This document shows positions 1 through 7,767 of a stretch of DNA of 64,000 nucleotides, piece by piece. The stretch is from Haloplanus litoreus (GTDB lineage: Archaea; Halobacteriota; Halobacteria; Halobacteriales; Haloferacaceae). Where the stretch lies: NCBI RefSeq assembly GCF_042677945.1, contig NZ_JBHUDN010000001.1, one strand, 5' to 3'. Position 1 is the first letter of the stretch. Each line of letters starts with the position of its first letter. Position numbers and translations under genes: made by a program. Under the pieces are notes generated by a model. That model did not search any database and was not told where the DNA came from. It saw only the letters and a program-made list of their open reading frames with translations.

Positions 1-522
1 CACGTCGAAGAAGGCCCGCACTCGCTCGGCGTCGAGCGACGACAGCGTCGCCGCGGGGTCGAGGACGAGGCGGTCGTGCAGGGCGTCGGCCGCGGCCGCC
101 TCGCTCTCGACGGCGTCGGTCGTCACCGAACTGTGTCCGGTTTCCTGAGGGACGTCGTCCCTCTCTGCCCGGGGCGTCGGGGGTGCCTCGCCGTCCGAGG
201 AGCGTGGCTCCTCGCCGTCGACCACCACCGCCACCGCCACCGGCGTCCGCCCTTCGCGCACACCCATCTCCAGGGCGTCGTCGATCTGTCGGCGACCCGC
301 CGCGTACAGGAGGATCTCGACGCTCCGCTCCCGGGCGACGTTCTCCCCCCGGTCGAACGCGCGGTCGGCGAGTTCGACCGCTCGCTCCAGGTGGCGCCGC
401 CCGACCAGATAGCGCGCGTCGAACGCTTGCACGGTGACGCCGTACTCGTCGGCGACGGCGTCGAGGGTCGCCAGAACGGTGTCGAGGTCGGTAACCTCCG
501 CGACCCCCTCGATCACGATCAC
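1..522 (-). CDS. cgi121: KEOPS complex subunit Cgi121 (partial, C-terminus cut by window edge)
   Basis: Cgi121 is the small accessory subunit of the KEOPS complex, which makes the universal t6A37 modification of ANN-decoding tRNAs; it binds Bud32 and the tRNA 3' end. The frame stays open for 174 codons to position 1, so the C-terminus lies outside the window. Residues about 66-83 carry the family-typical segment RSVEILLYAAGRRQIDDALE, and the N-terminal half looks like a Cgi121 fold. A D/E-rich insertion lies between about residues 105 and 140, common in halophile versions. I chose a GTG start at 522 because it overlaps the Hel308 TGA as GTGA, implying translational coupling. The hel308-cgi121 pairing is usual in haloarchaea. 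Confidence 0.85.
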   Translation of the reverse strand, partial: MIVIEGVAEVTDLDTVLATLDAVADEYGVTVQAFDARYLVGRRHLERAVELADRAFDRGENVARERSVEILLYAAGRRQIDDALEMGVREGRTPVAVAVVVDGEEPRSSDGEAPPTPRAERDDVPQETGHSSVTTDAVESEAAAADALHDRLVLDPAATLSSLDAERVRAFFDV

Positions 523-2786
523 TCGAAATCACCCAGGCTGGCCTGCTGGTCGGCGCCCGCACCGCCCGAACGGCCCGTTTCGCCCTTGCCCCCGTCGTCG
601 CCGTCGTCGACGGCCGTCTCGGCGGCGCTCACGTCGTCCATCGAGGGGTCCTGACGTCCGGCGTTCTCCAAGATGCGCTCGGCCGTCCGCTCGCGGCCAC
701 GGAGCGCCCCCAGCACGACCGACTTCTCCGCCTCGCGGAGGTCGGACCGCGACTCGACTCCCGCCTCGAAGAGCCGCCGAGCGCGTTTGCGACCCACGCT
801 CCGGACGCCGGTCAGATCGAGGAGTTCCTCGCGCACGCCGTCCTCGACACGCTTTTTGGCCTCGCGAACCGCGACGACCGAGTCGAGTTCGAGTTCGACC
901 GCGAGGCGTTCGGCCGCGCCGAGGAGCCACTCCGCGGTGTCGACCTTCCCGCGCAGGTCGCCCGGGCCGACGCCGTAGCGCTCGGTGATGCGGTCCTCGT
1001 CAACCTCGCTCGCCCAGTCCTCGAGCAACTTCGCCGTCTTGAGCGCGGACAGCCACTCCTCGAAGCGCACGTCCTCGAACTCCGAGGGAACGCGTCCGAG
1101 CAGTTCCGTCTCGCGCTCGTAGCACAGTTCGGTGTAAGTCTCCCGGTCCCCCGACTTCAGGTAGAGCTGGTACATATCGGGTGTCCGACAGACGAGGTGG
1201 TAGAGTCCGAGCGGGGTGGGGTCGTCGGCGTCGCGCAGGCCGTCGACGATTTCGGCGGCGCTCATCGGATCGAGGTAGAGCCGGGAGACGGTGTGACCGA
1301 GGTTCGTGGCGGTGATTTCGTCGCCGTTCCGCTCCACGAAGTCGTTGGCGACGAGGTACTCGATCACCGAGTCGACGACCGACTCCAATCGGGCCGTCTC
1401 CTCGGATTGGGCCGCGTACAGCGTCCGATCTAGGAAGTCGAGCAGGCCCTCCCGCGTCCGGGCGAAGCCGGAGGCAACCGTCGCCAGCAGGTGTGTCCGC
1501 ATCGCCGGTTCCCGCGCGAGTTTCGACCCGACCGGCTCCGGGTCCGCGTGGACGTACCGGTCGAACAGTTCGTCCATCGTGTCGTGATCCTTCGCCAGCA
1601 GCACGGCCTCGCCGTAGGGGTCGAGTCCGGGCCGGCCCGCGCGGCCGAACATCTGGTGGACTTCCAGTACGTCGAGGGGTTTCATGCCGCCGAACTCGCC
1701 GTCGTAGCGCCGCCAGTCGCGGACGATCACCCGCCGGCTGGGGGTGTTGACCCCCGCCGCGAGCGTCGGCGTCGCACAGATGGCCTTCAGCAGGCGGTCA
1801 CGGAACGCGTCCTCGACGAGCGAGCGGTGTTCGGCCGAGAGGCCGGCGTGGTGGAAGGCAGCGCCCTTCTCGACGACGGCTGCGAGGTCCTCGCTCGTCT
1901 CCGTCTCCGAGACGCTCGCCACCTCGTCGGCCAGGGCGGCGAGTTCGTCACGTTCGTCGTCGGTGAGGTGTCGGTCGGTCACGTCGGCCTGTCGGCGGGC
2001 CGCCGCCTCCGCGTTCCGGCGGGAGTTGACGAAGACGAGCGACGATCCGCCGTCGTCGAGAGCGTCGTCGACGAGGGCGGCCGTCGGCCGTTCGCCCCGG
2101 CCCACGGGCACCTCGCGCTGGCTGCCGTCGTCGAAGGTGATGGCGTCGCCGTAGTGGACGCCAGTCCGCAGGTCGACGGGCCGCCAGTCGGACTTGACGA
2201 GTTCGGCGTCCAGCCAGTCGGCCACCTCGTCGGCGTTGTCGACGGTGGCCGAGAGCGCGACCACCTGCAGGTCGGGGTTGATCCGGCGGAGTTTCGCGAG
2301 CGTCACCTCCAGCGTCGGTCCCCGGTTCGGGTCGTCGACGAGGTGGACCTCGTCGGCGACGACGCAGGTGAGGTCGTCGATCCAGGGGGCGCCGTTGCGC
2401 ACCAGCGAGTCCACCTTCTCGCTCGTGGCGACGACGATGTCCCGGGAGGAGAGCCACTCCTCGCTCGACTCGTAGTTGCCCGTCGAGATGCCAACCTCGA
2501 CGTCGAAGTCCGCCCAGCGCTCGAACTCGGCTTTCTTCTCGCTGGCGAGCGCTCGGAGGGGGACGACGTAGAGCGCCGTTCCGCCCCGGTGGACGCTCGA
2601 CAGCATGGCGAGTTCCGCCACGAGGGTCTTCCCGCTCGCCGTCGGGACGCTGGCGACGAGGCTGTCGCCCTCGGTGACGCCGGCGTCGACGGCCGCGGCC
2701 TGTGGCGGATAGAGCGCCTCGATCCCCGAGTCGACGAGGAACTCGGGGACGCCCGGCGGGAGGCCGGGAACGTCCGTTGGGTTCAT
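519..2786 (-). CDS. hel308: ATP-dependent DNA helicase Hel308
   Basis: A superfamily 2, Ski2-like 3'-5' DNA helicase of 755 residues that acts on stalled replication forks. Walker A is PTASGKT at residues 48-54 and the Walker B/motif II is DEVH at 145-148. Helicase domain 2 carries the FHHAGLS and TPTLAAGVNTP segments and QMFGRAGRPG (motif VI). The C-terminus has the winged-helix and ratchet regions and a helix-hairpin-helix (LLDLTGVRSVGRKRARRLFE) before an acidic Gly-rich tail. Length is normal for archaeal Hel308. It is the first gene of a two-gene unit with cgi121. ATG at 2786 gives the family N-terminus, so no alternative start is needed. Confidence 0.95.
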   Translation of the reverse strand: MNPTDVPGLPPGVPEFLVDSGIEALYPPQAAAVDAGVTEGDSLVASVPTASGKTLVAELAMLSSVHRGGTALYVVPLRALASEKKAEFERWADFDVEVGISTGNYESSEEWLSSRDIVVATSEKVDSLVRNGAPWIDDLTCVVADEVHLVDDPNRGPTLEVTLAKLRRINPDLQVVALSATVDNADEVADWLDAELVKSDWRPVDLRTGVHYGDAITFDDGSQREVPVGRGERPTAALVDDALDDGGSSLVFVNSRRNAEAAARRQADVTDRHLTDDERDELAALADEVASVSETETSEDLAAVVEKGAAFHHAGLSAEHRSLVEDAFRDRLLKAICATPTLAAGVNTPSRRVIVRDWRRYDGEFGGMKPLDVLEVHQMFGRAGRPGLDPYGEAVLLAKDHDTMDELFDRYVHADPEPVGSKLAREPAMRTHLLATVASGFARTREGLLDFLDRTLYAAQSEETARLESVVDSVIEYLVANDFVERNGDEITATNLGHTVSRLYLDPMSAAEIVDGLRDADDPTPLGLYHLVCRTPDMYQLYLKSGDRETYTELCYERETELLGRVPSEFEDVRFEEWLSALKTAKLLEDWASEVDEDRITERYGVGPGDLRGKVDTAEWLLGAAERLAVELELDSVVAVREAKKRVEDGVREELLDLTGVRSVGRKRARRLFEAGVESRSDLREAEKSVVLGALRGRERTAERILENAGRQDPSMDDVSAAETAVDDGDDGGKGETGRSGGAGADQQASLGDFE

Positions 2787-2954
2787 CGGTCGGTGACCCT
2801 TGGCGCGGCCCCGCGTTTACGCTTTCGGGTCGGCATCGAGTACGCGTCTGGATGTGCCATCGTGTTTCACGGCGCAGACCCCGTCAGAAGCTACCAACGG
2901 ACTGTGGACGTGATGGCTGGACAGAATACCAATCAAAACAGCGCAGGTGCTGTT

Positions 2955-3330
2955 CGGAGCAGTTGCTTCTATGCGAAGGCGAAGGATCTGAGCCACTCGT
3001 TTGCCGTTTCTGCTTCGGCGTTGCTAACACAGTTCGAGAAACTGGCAATTCGACAGCTCGTTTCTCGAAAGGTACGTTCGACACCGGTGCGATTTCCGTG
3101 GCGCTCGTCTCCGAAATCGAGGCCGTGACGACGGCACGCGTCGTTCAGCGGAGTTGCGCCAGCAACGAGAGACACCCCGTCGTCAACGTCGTGTTTCTCG
3201 CGTACTTCGCGGAAACGAGTACGATAACGTTGGTTCGTGATAATCCAGCAAGATCAAGCTGGATACTGAGCGTCGTCAACGGCCGCAGTGTTGCCTCCCG
3301 TTCCACACCGTCTAACGCTATTCCGCCGGT
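2955..3330 (-). pseudogene. Decayed IS6-family (ISH-type) transposase, C-terminal half
   Basis: Read on the minus strand, a frame ending near 2969 contains REKHDVDDGVSLVAGATPL, HGNRTGVERTFRE and AEAETANEWLRSFAFA, the conserved C-terminal catalytic region of haloarchaeal IS6 transposases. Upstream, around 3310-3330, GIALD fits the first catalytic Asp region, but a shift near 3215 puts it in another frame. The expected Trp after FAFA is a TAG stop, with KQLL following where the family has NQLI. The N-terminal third and any clear terminal inverted repeats are not visible. The rest of the gap (2787-2954 and 3331-3571) holds no gene I can support. The element is dead and old; it lies beside a compositionally unusual gene. 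Confidence 0.75.
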
Positions 3331-3571
3331 GACGGCGCTGATGCGAGCGCTTTCGGGCGCGGGATACTCAGAAAACGCGACGCCTCTCCTTTCAAGATAC
3401 ACAGTCCGTTCACCCGGGATGCCTGTGCGTGACGCAGCGATTCACCTATGTGGGCGTTTTCGGGTGCCGCGTGGCGCGGCACTCCGGTGTCACGCCTAGG
3501 AGTCGACTCCCCTCGGACACGGACCAGTCAACACGACAACTCTGAGTACAGCGTTACTCCAGCCCTGCAGC

Positions 3572-4726
3572 TCACCACTCCGTGAGTACGCCGTCATCGG
3601 TTCGCCATAATGGCGGAGACCATTCTGAATCGTCTTCGCTACGTAGTTTCACTCTCTCTTCGTCAATTTTGACCCCCAACCCGGGACCGCTTGGAAGTTC
3701 CATTTTTCCTCCACTGTAGTCGAGAACGTGGGGATTAGACAGGTATTCTCGGAGCCCCCCTCGGTCATTGTACTGCATATTCAGACTTTGTTCCTGGATG
3801 AATGCATTGGGCACTGTCGCATTGACCTGTACCGAGGACGCGAGGGCGACCGGCCCAAGTGGACAGTGGGGTGCAACGCTGATATCGTAGGCTTCTGCCA
3901 TTGTTGCGATTTTTCGCACTTCAGTGATGCCACCGGCATGCGAGAGGTCAGGCTGGATGATGTCGATATGGCCCGCTTCAAATAGGGGTTTGAAATCCCA
4001 TCGCGAAAAGAGACGCTCGCCAGTCGCAATGGGGATAGTAGTATGCTTTGCGATCTCCCCAATTGCATCCGAATGTTCGGGTACTACGGGTTCTTCGACG
4101 AACATCGGCTTAAGTGGCTCAAGCTCCGTGACGAGCTGTTTTGCTACCGTTTTCGTGGCCCGACCGTGCAAGTCAACACCGACATCAACCCCGTTCCCGA
4201 CCGCATCTCTGACTGCAGCGACCCGATCACGGGCCGTTTCGATCTGGGCGGGCGATTCTACCCGTTCGAGTCCGTCAGTCGCCAACATCTTGACAGCTGT
4301 AAACCCCTCCTCGACCTTCTCGATAGCATCCTCCGTAACCTCGTCAATCGTCTCACCGGTCACCCATTGGTACACACGCATCTGGTCACGGACGGGCCCG
4401 CCTAGAAGTTCGTAAACGGGTTTACCCACCTGTTTCCCTTTTATATCCCAGAGTGCCTGATCGATGCCCGAGATTGCACTCATCAAGATTGGTCCCCCCC
4501 GATAAAATCCCCCTCTATACAGTACTTGCCAATGCTCCTCAACTGGCGCCGGATCTTCGTGTAGCAGATGCCTCTCTATGAGTTGGCGGACGGCGGCAGC
4601 AACCGGTCCCGCTTTTCCTTCGATTACGGGTTCTCCCCATCCGACTGTACCATCGCTCGTCTCTAGCTTGAGAAATAACCAGCGGGGTGGAACCCTATAG
4701 AGTTCATAGTCGATGATCTCTGTCAT
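3572..4726 (-). CDS. dgoD: D-galactonate dehydratase family protein (enolase superfamily)
   Basis: A 384-residue member of the mandelate racemase/muconate-lactonizing group of the enolase superfamily. Closest by eye to D-galactonate dehydratase, which converts D-galactonate to 2-keto-3-deoxygalactonate. Visible family features: FYRGGPILMSAISGIDQALWDIKG near residues 74-97 (given here in parts), the metal-ligand strands GVDLHGR, FVEEPV and ATGERLF, the barrel segment IIQPDLSHAGGI, and the catalytic His-type loop APHCPLGP. Base composition is visibly less GC-rich than the neighbours, with many A/T-ending codons. No kinase, aldolase or transporter for galactonate lies nearby, so the pathway is not complete here. 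Substrate assignment is family-level; a related sugar-acid dehydratase is possible. Confidence 0.8.
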   Translation of the reverse strand: MTEIIDYELYRVPPRWLFLKLETSDGTVGWGEPVIEGKAGPVAAAVRQLIERHLLHEDPAPVEEHWQVLYRGGFYRGGPILMSAISGIDQALWDIKGKQVGKPVYELLGGPVRDQMRVYQWVTGETIDEVTEDAIEKVEEGFTAVKMLATDGLERVESPAQIETARDRVAAVRDAVGNGVDVGVDLHGRATKTVAKQLVTELEPLKPMFVEEPVVPEHSDAIGEIAKHTTIPIATGERLFSRWDFKPLFEAGHIDIIQPDLSHAGGITEVRKIATMAEAYDISVAPHCPLGPVALASSVQVNATVPNAFIQEQSLNMQYNDRGGLREYLSNPHVLDYSGGKMELPSGPGLGVKIDEERVKLRSEDDSEWSPPLWRTDDGVLTEW

Positions 4727-4760
4727 ATGATTTACTTATATGTGACGTTCCCAGTACAAC

Positions 4761-4770
4761 TTATAAATTT
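4761..4770. promoter_or_regulatory. AT-rich TATA-type promoter box upstream of dgoD
   Basis: The 97-base gap between the divergent genes starting at 4726 (minus) and 4824 (plus) holds an AT-rich core, ttataaattt, centred about 39 bases from the dgoD ATG, which would give a leader of roughly 12-15 bases. A second weaker box around 4793-4800 (aacatttag) sits about 27 bases before the plus-strand ATG and suits a leaderless transcript of that gene. No operator repeat is obvious. Confidence 0.5.
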
Positions 4771-4823
4771 TTTGACTATGCGCGCAACGGGAACATTTAG
4801 TCGTTGCCGTTCCACGTCCCGTC

Positions 4824-5060
4824 ATGCCCACCCGCACGGTCGAGGCCGGCGAACTGACGGCCACGGAGATTCTCGACGCCCTCGACGACGGTCAGCGTCT
4901 CGTCGTCCGCGTCGAGATGCTCGGCGGCATCCACGAGGTGACGCTCCGTCACGACGGCACGACCTACTACTGTGACACGCCGACGACGCTCCACAAACAC
5001 GAGTCGGTCGACGAGATGCGGACCTGTATCGAGAATATGGGGTACGGCCGGGACGAATAA
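4824..5060 (+). CDS. Conserved haloarchaeal small protein of unknown function
   Basis: A 78-residue acidic protein with a codon pattern typical of the chromosome. It has an N-terminal TVEAGELTATEILDALDDG segment followed by predicted beta strands (LVVRVEM, HEVTLRHDG, TYYCDTPTTL) and an amphipathic C-terminal helix. There is one Cys and no clear metal-binding set. It appears to be the first gene of a short plus-strand run with the HTH protein at 5116. I do not recognise a named function. The ATG is supported by a TATA-like box about 27 bases upstream, consistent with leaderless transcription. Confidence 0.75.
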   Translation: MPTRTVEAGELTATEILDALDDGQRLVVRVEMLGGIHEVTLRHDGTTYYCDTPTTLHKHESVDEMRTCIENMGYGRDE

Positions 5061-5115
5061 GGCAAGCGACGCGGCCGTGGCGCAGTTTTAACGTCGTTCG
5101 CGGCGAACTGGCCGT

Positions 5116-5493
5116 ATGGCAGACGCGCCCGACATCGAGGAGCTGGTCGGCGTCGAGGAGCCGAGCTTCCAGCACGTCCTCTCCTGTGTCTTCGGGATTC
5201 AGGACCACGAGAGCCGGACGTATCTGGTGCTCCTCGACAACCCCGGGAGCACGGTGGCGGAACTCGCCGAGGAACTCGACCGCGACCGGAGCAACGTCAA
5301 CCGATCGTTGACGACGCTCCTCGAGAAGGACCTAGTCGACCGGGAGCGTCGCTTGCTCGACCCGGGCGGCTACGTCTACCAGTACACCGCGACGCCGCTT
5401 CCGGAGGCCAAGGAGCTGATGCACCGGACCCTCGACGAGTGGGTCGACCAAGTCCACGACGCCATCGACGGCTTCGGGACGGCGCGCGAGTGA
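5116..5493 (+). CDS. Winged-helix transcriptional regulator (TrmB/MarR-like)
   Basis: A 125-residue DNA-binding protein. Residues about 25-90 form a winged helix-turn-helix: a dimerising lead helix (HVLSCVFGIQDHESRTYLVL), HTH helices around GSTVAELAEELDRDRSNVNR, a recognition helix through SLTTLLEKDLV, and a wing at DRERRLLDPGGYVYQYTAT. The C-terminal helix (ELMHRTLDEWVDQVHDAI) probably dimerises. There is no ligand-binding domain, so it is likely a single-domain TrmB/MarR-type regulator as is common in haloarchaea. It lies just upstream of thrC on the same strand, but a 40-base gap and separate start mean regulation of thrC is only a possibility. Confidence 0.85.
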   Translation: MADAPDIEELVGVEEPSFQHVLSCVFGIQDHESRTYLVLLDNPGSTVAELAEELDRDRSNVNRSLTTLLEKDLVDRERRLLDPGGYVYQYTATPLPEAKELMHRTLDEWVDQVHDAIDGFGTARE

Positions 5494-5533
5494 ACCCGTC
5501 CCGTTTTTCCCTCAGCGGTACGTGCGACCACCA

Positions 5534-6793
5534 ATGAGTCTCGACCTGACCGCGGCCCCCCCGTCGGCACCGGCCACCGCCGACGACGGCGTCTGGCTCG
5601 CGTGTATCGAGTGCGGCGAGACGTTCGCGCCCTTCTCGGCGATCCGATACACCTGCGATCACTGTGACGGCCTGCTCGAAGTCCGCTACGCCGACCCGCC
5701 GACCTTCGAGGACTTCGAGGGGCGCGGCGTCTGGCGCTACGCGGCTGCGCTCCCCTTCGAGGAGGGAGTCTCGCTCCCCGAGGGCGATACGCCGCTCCAC
5801 CACGTCCCCCGACTGGAGGCGGACGTCGGCGTCGACCGCCTCCGAATCAAACACGAGGGCATGAACCCGACGGGAAGTTTCAAGGACCGGGGCATGACCG
5901 TCGGCGTCCGTGTCGCGAAGGAACTCGGCGTGGGACGTCTCGCCTGCGCGTCGACGGGGAACACCAGCGCCGCCCTCGCGGCCTACGGCGCCCGCGGCGG
6001 GATGGGGACGCTCGTCCTCCTGCCGGCGGGCAAGGTCGCAGCCGGCAAAATCGCCCAGGCCGCCCTCCACGACGCCCGTATCCTCGAAGTCGACGGTAAC
6101 TTCGACGACTGCCTCGACATCGTCCAGGACCTCGCCGCCCGGGGCGAGGTGTACCTGCTCAACTCGCTCAACCCCTTCCGACTGGAGGGTCAGAAGACCA
6201 TCGGCCTCGAAATCCTCGAGGAGTTCCGGCAGGACCACGGCACCTATCCGGATCGGATCGTCCTGCCGGTCGGCAACGCGGGCAACACCTCGGCGCTGTA
6301 CAAGTGCTTCCGCGAACTCGTCCAGAGCGGCGCACTCGACCCCGAGGACGTGCCGAAACTGACGGGCGTGCAGGCCGAGGGCGCGGCGCCGATGGTCGAA
6401 GCCATCGAGGAGGGTAACGACGAGATTCGTCGCTGGCCCGACGTCGAGACCATCGCCACCGCCATCCGCATCGGCAACCCGGTGAACGCACCGAAGGCGC
6501 TGCCGGGCATCCGCGAGACGGGCGGTACCGCCGTCGCCGTCCCCGACGAGGAGATCACCGACGCCCAGCGCGCGCTCGCCGCCGAGGGCGTCGGCGTCGA
6601 ACCCGCCTCGGCGACGTCCATCGCCGGGCTTCGTAGACTCCGCGACCGGGGCGTCGTCGACGACGACGAACAGGTCGTCTGTCTCACCACCGGACACCTG
6701 CTGAAGGACCCCGACGCCGCCTTCGCCGCCGGCAACGACCCCGAACCCGTCCCGAACGACACCGAAGCCGTGCTGGCTCACATCGCGGAGTAG
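5534..6793 (+). CDS. thrC: Threonine synthase
   Basis: PLP-dependent fold type II enzyme converting O-phospho-L-homoserine to L-threonine; 419 residues from the ATG at 5534 (an in-frame GTG at 5522 would add four residues). An N-terminal zinc ribbon has CxxC pairs at residues 24-27 and 41-44. The PLP lysine is K117 in NPTGSFKDRG; the Ser/Gly phosphate loop is VGNAGNTSALYK; ASTGNTSAALAAYG binds the substrate. Length and domain order fit the archaeal ThrC1/2 class. It competes with MetX at 17544-18773 for homoserine-derived intermediates, and IlvA at the other end of the window consumes its product. Confidence 0.93.
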   Translation: MSLDLTAAPPSAPATADDGVWLACIECGETFAPFSAIRYTCDHCDGLLEVRYADPPTFEDFEGRGVWRYAAALPFEEGVSLPEGDTPLHHVPRLEADVGVDRLRIKHEGMNPTGSFKDRGMTVGVRVAKELGVGRLACASTGNTSAALAAYGARGGMGTLVLLPAGKVAAGKIAQAALHDARILEVDGNFDDCLDIVQDLAARGEVYLLNSLNPFRLEGQKTIGLEILEEFRQDHGTYPDRIVLPVGNAGNTSALYKCFRELVQSGALDPEDVPKLTGVQAEGAAPMVEAIEEGNDEIRRWPDVETIATAIRIGNPVNAPKALPGIRETGGTAVAVPDEEITDAQRALAAEGVGVEPASATSIAGLRRLRDRGVVDDDEQVVCLTTGHLLKDPDAAFAAGNDPEPVPNDTEAVLAHIAE

Positions 6794-6853
6794 CGCGCCG
6801 ACCGGTCGGACGGAGGGAACGCCTTTGTCGCTACGCACCAATTGTGGACACGT

Positions 6854-7309
6854 ATGACCATGGACCGCGTAGTCGACCTGTTGCGAAAGGCCTACTCCGA
6901 CGAGATCGAGACGGTGATGAACTATCAGACGAACGCGATCGTCCTCGACGGCGTCCGGGCCGAGGAGATCAAAGAGAGCCTCCGGCAGGACATTCAGGAG
7001 GAGCTGAACCACGCCGAGCAGCTCGGTCAGCGGCTCAAACAACTGGACGCGCGTCCCCCCGGGTCCGCGGAGTTCACCGCCCGGCAGGACTCCCTCCAGC
7101 CGCCCGCGGATTCGACCGACGTCCTCGCCGTCATCGACGGCGTCCTCGACGCCGAGGAGGACGCAATCGCCACCTACCGTGACCTGATCGAGGCGGCCGA
7201 GGCGGCGAACGACCCCGTCACCGAGGACCTCGCCGTGACGATTCTCTCCGACGAGGAGGCCCATCGGACCGAGTTCCACGGGTTCCAGAAGGAGTACCGG
7301 AGCGACTGA
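6854..7309 (+). CDS. Ferritin-like domain protein
   Basis: A 151-residue all-helical protein of the ferritin-like superfamily (four-helix bundle with di-iron site). Metal-ligand patterns are visible: DEIETVMNYQ in helix 1, EELNHAEQLGQRL (ExxH) in helix 2, DAEEDAIATYRDLIEAAE in helix 3 and DEEAHRTEFHGF (ExxH) in helix 4. This resembles bacterioferritin-like or rubrerythrin-like proteins without a rubredoxin domain. It may store iron or act as a peroxidase; the sequence does not separate these. I prefer ATG 6854 or ATG 6860 over the upstream TTG. Confidence 0.8.
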   Translation: MTMDRVVDLLRKAYSDEIETVMNYQTNAIVLDGVRAEEIKESLRQDIQEELNHAEQLGQRLKQLDARPPGSAEFTARQDSLQPPADSTDVLAVIDGVLDAEEDAIATYRDLIEAAEAANDPVTEDLAVTILSDEEAHRTEFHGFQKEYRSD

Positions 7310-7443
7310 TACGGGCTGTCGTCACCGTTCACCGGCGGTTCGCCGTGTCGTCGCGGTGCACCGTCGGTACTCGTCCCCGCGAGCGCGCTCGTTCGACGTC
7401 CGTCTGACGAGCCTTTTTGCCCGTGTGTGATGAGGTAACATAT

Positions 7444-7767
7444 ATGGTTCCGAGCGGCCTTCCGACCGGGACGGTCAGTAGCGGTCGCGCCGGGCCGTCG
7501 TCCTCGCGCGACGCCGCCGACGCCGCCCCCGACGCACGCAGACGCATCGCCGAACTGGAGCGGGAAAACGAGGCCCTCCGCGCCGCAATCGAACAACAGC
7601 GTCTCGAGAACGAGCGGATCGTCGAGCGGTACGAGCAGCTGCTCGATCAGCAACGGACCGCGGACGGCCCAGCGTCCGACGCCGAAGCTGACGTCGGCGA
7701 CGGCGGGCCGTCACCGGCCCGTGACGCCGACGCCCTCGGTCGGATCGCGCGCTTTCTCGGCCTCTAG
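7444..7767 (+). CDS. Short coiled-coil protein of unknown function
   Basis: 107 residues from the ATG at 7444. The centre (about residues 28-75) is a strong coiled coil, RRRIAELERENEALRAAIEQ continuing with heptads, flanked by disordered Ser/Gly/Asp-rich segments, and a conserved-looking C-terminal helix ALGRIARFLGL. The pattern recalls a scaffold or bundlin-like protein, and similar small proteins are common in haloarchaea, but I do not recognise a function. Its TAG stop overlaps the serA stop on the other strand in the palindrome CTAG (7764-7767). Confidence 0.7.
   Translation: MVPSGLPTGTVSSGRAGPSSSRDAADAAPDARRRIAELERENEALRAAIEQQRLENERIVERYEQLLDQQRTADGPASDAEADVGDGGPSPARDADALGRIARFLGL

Noticed and set aside
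1491..3128. 545-codon plus-strand frame opposite hel308
   Set aside because: Shadow of hel308 that runs into the IS6 relic; no domain.
5297..7279. 660-codon minus-strand frame opposite thrC and the ferritin-like gene
   Set aside because: Antisense shadow of thrC with no recognisable domain.
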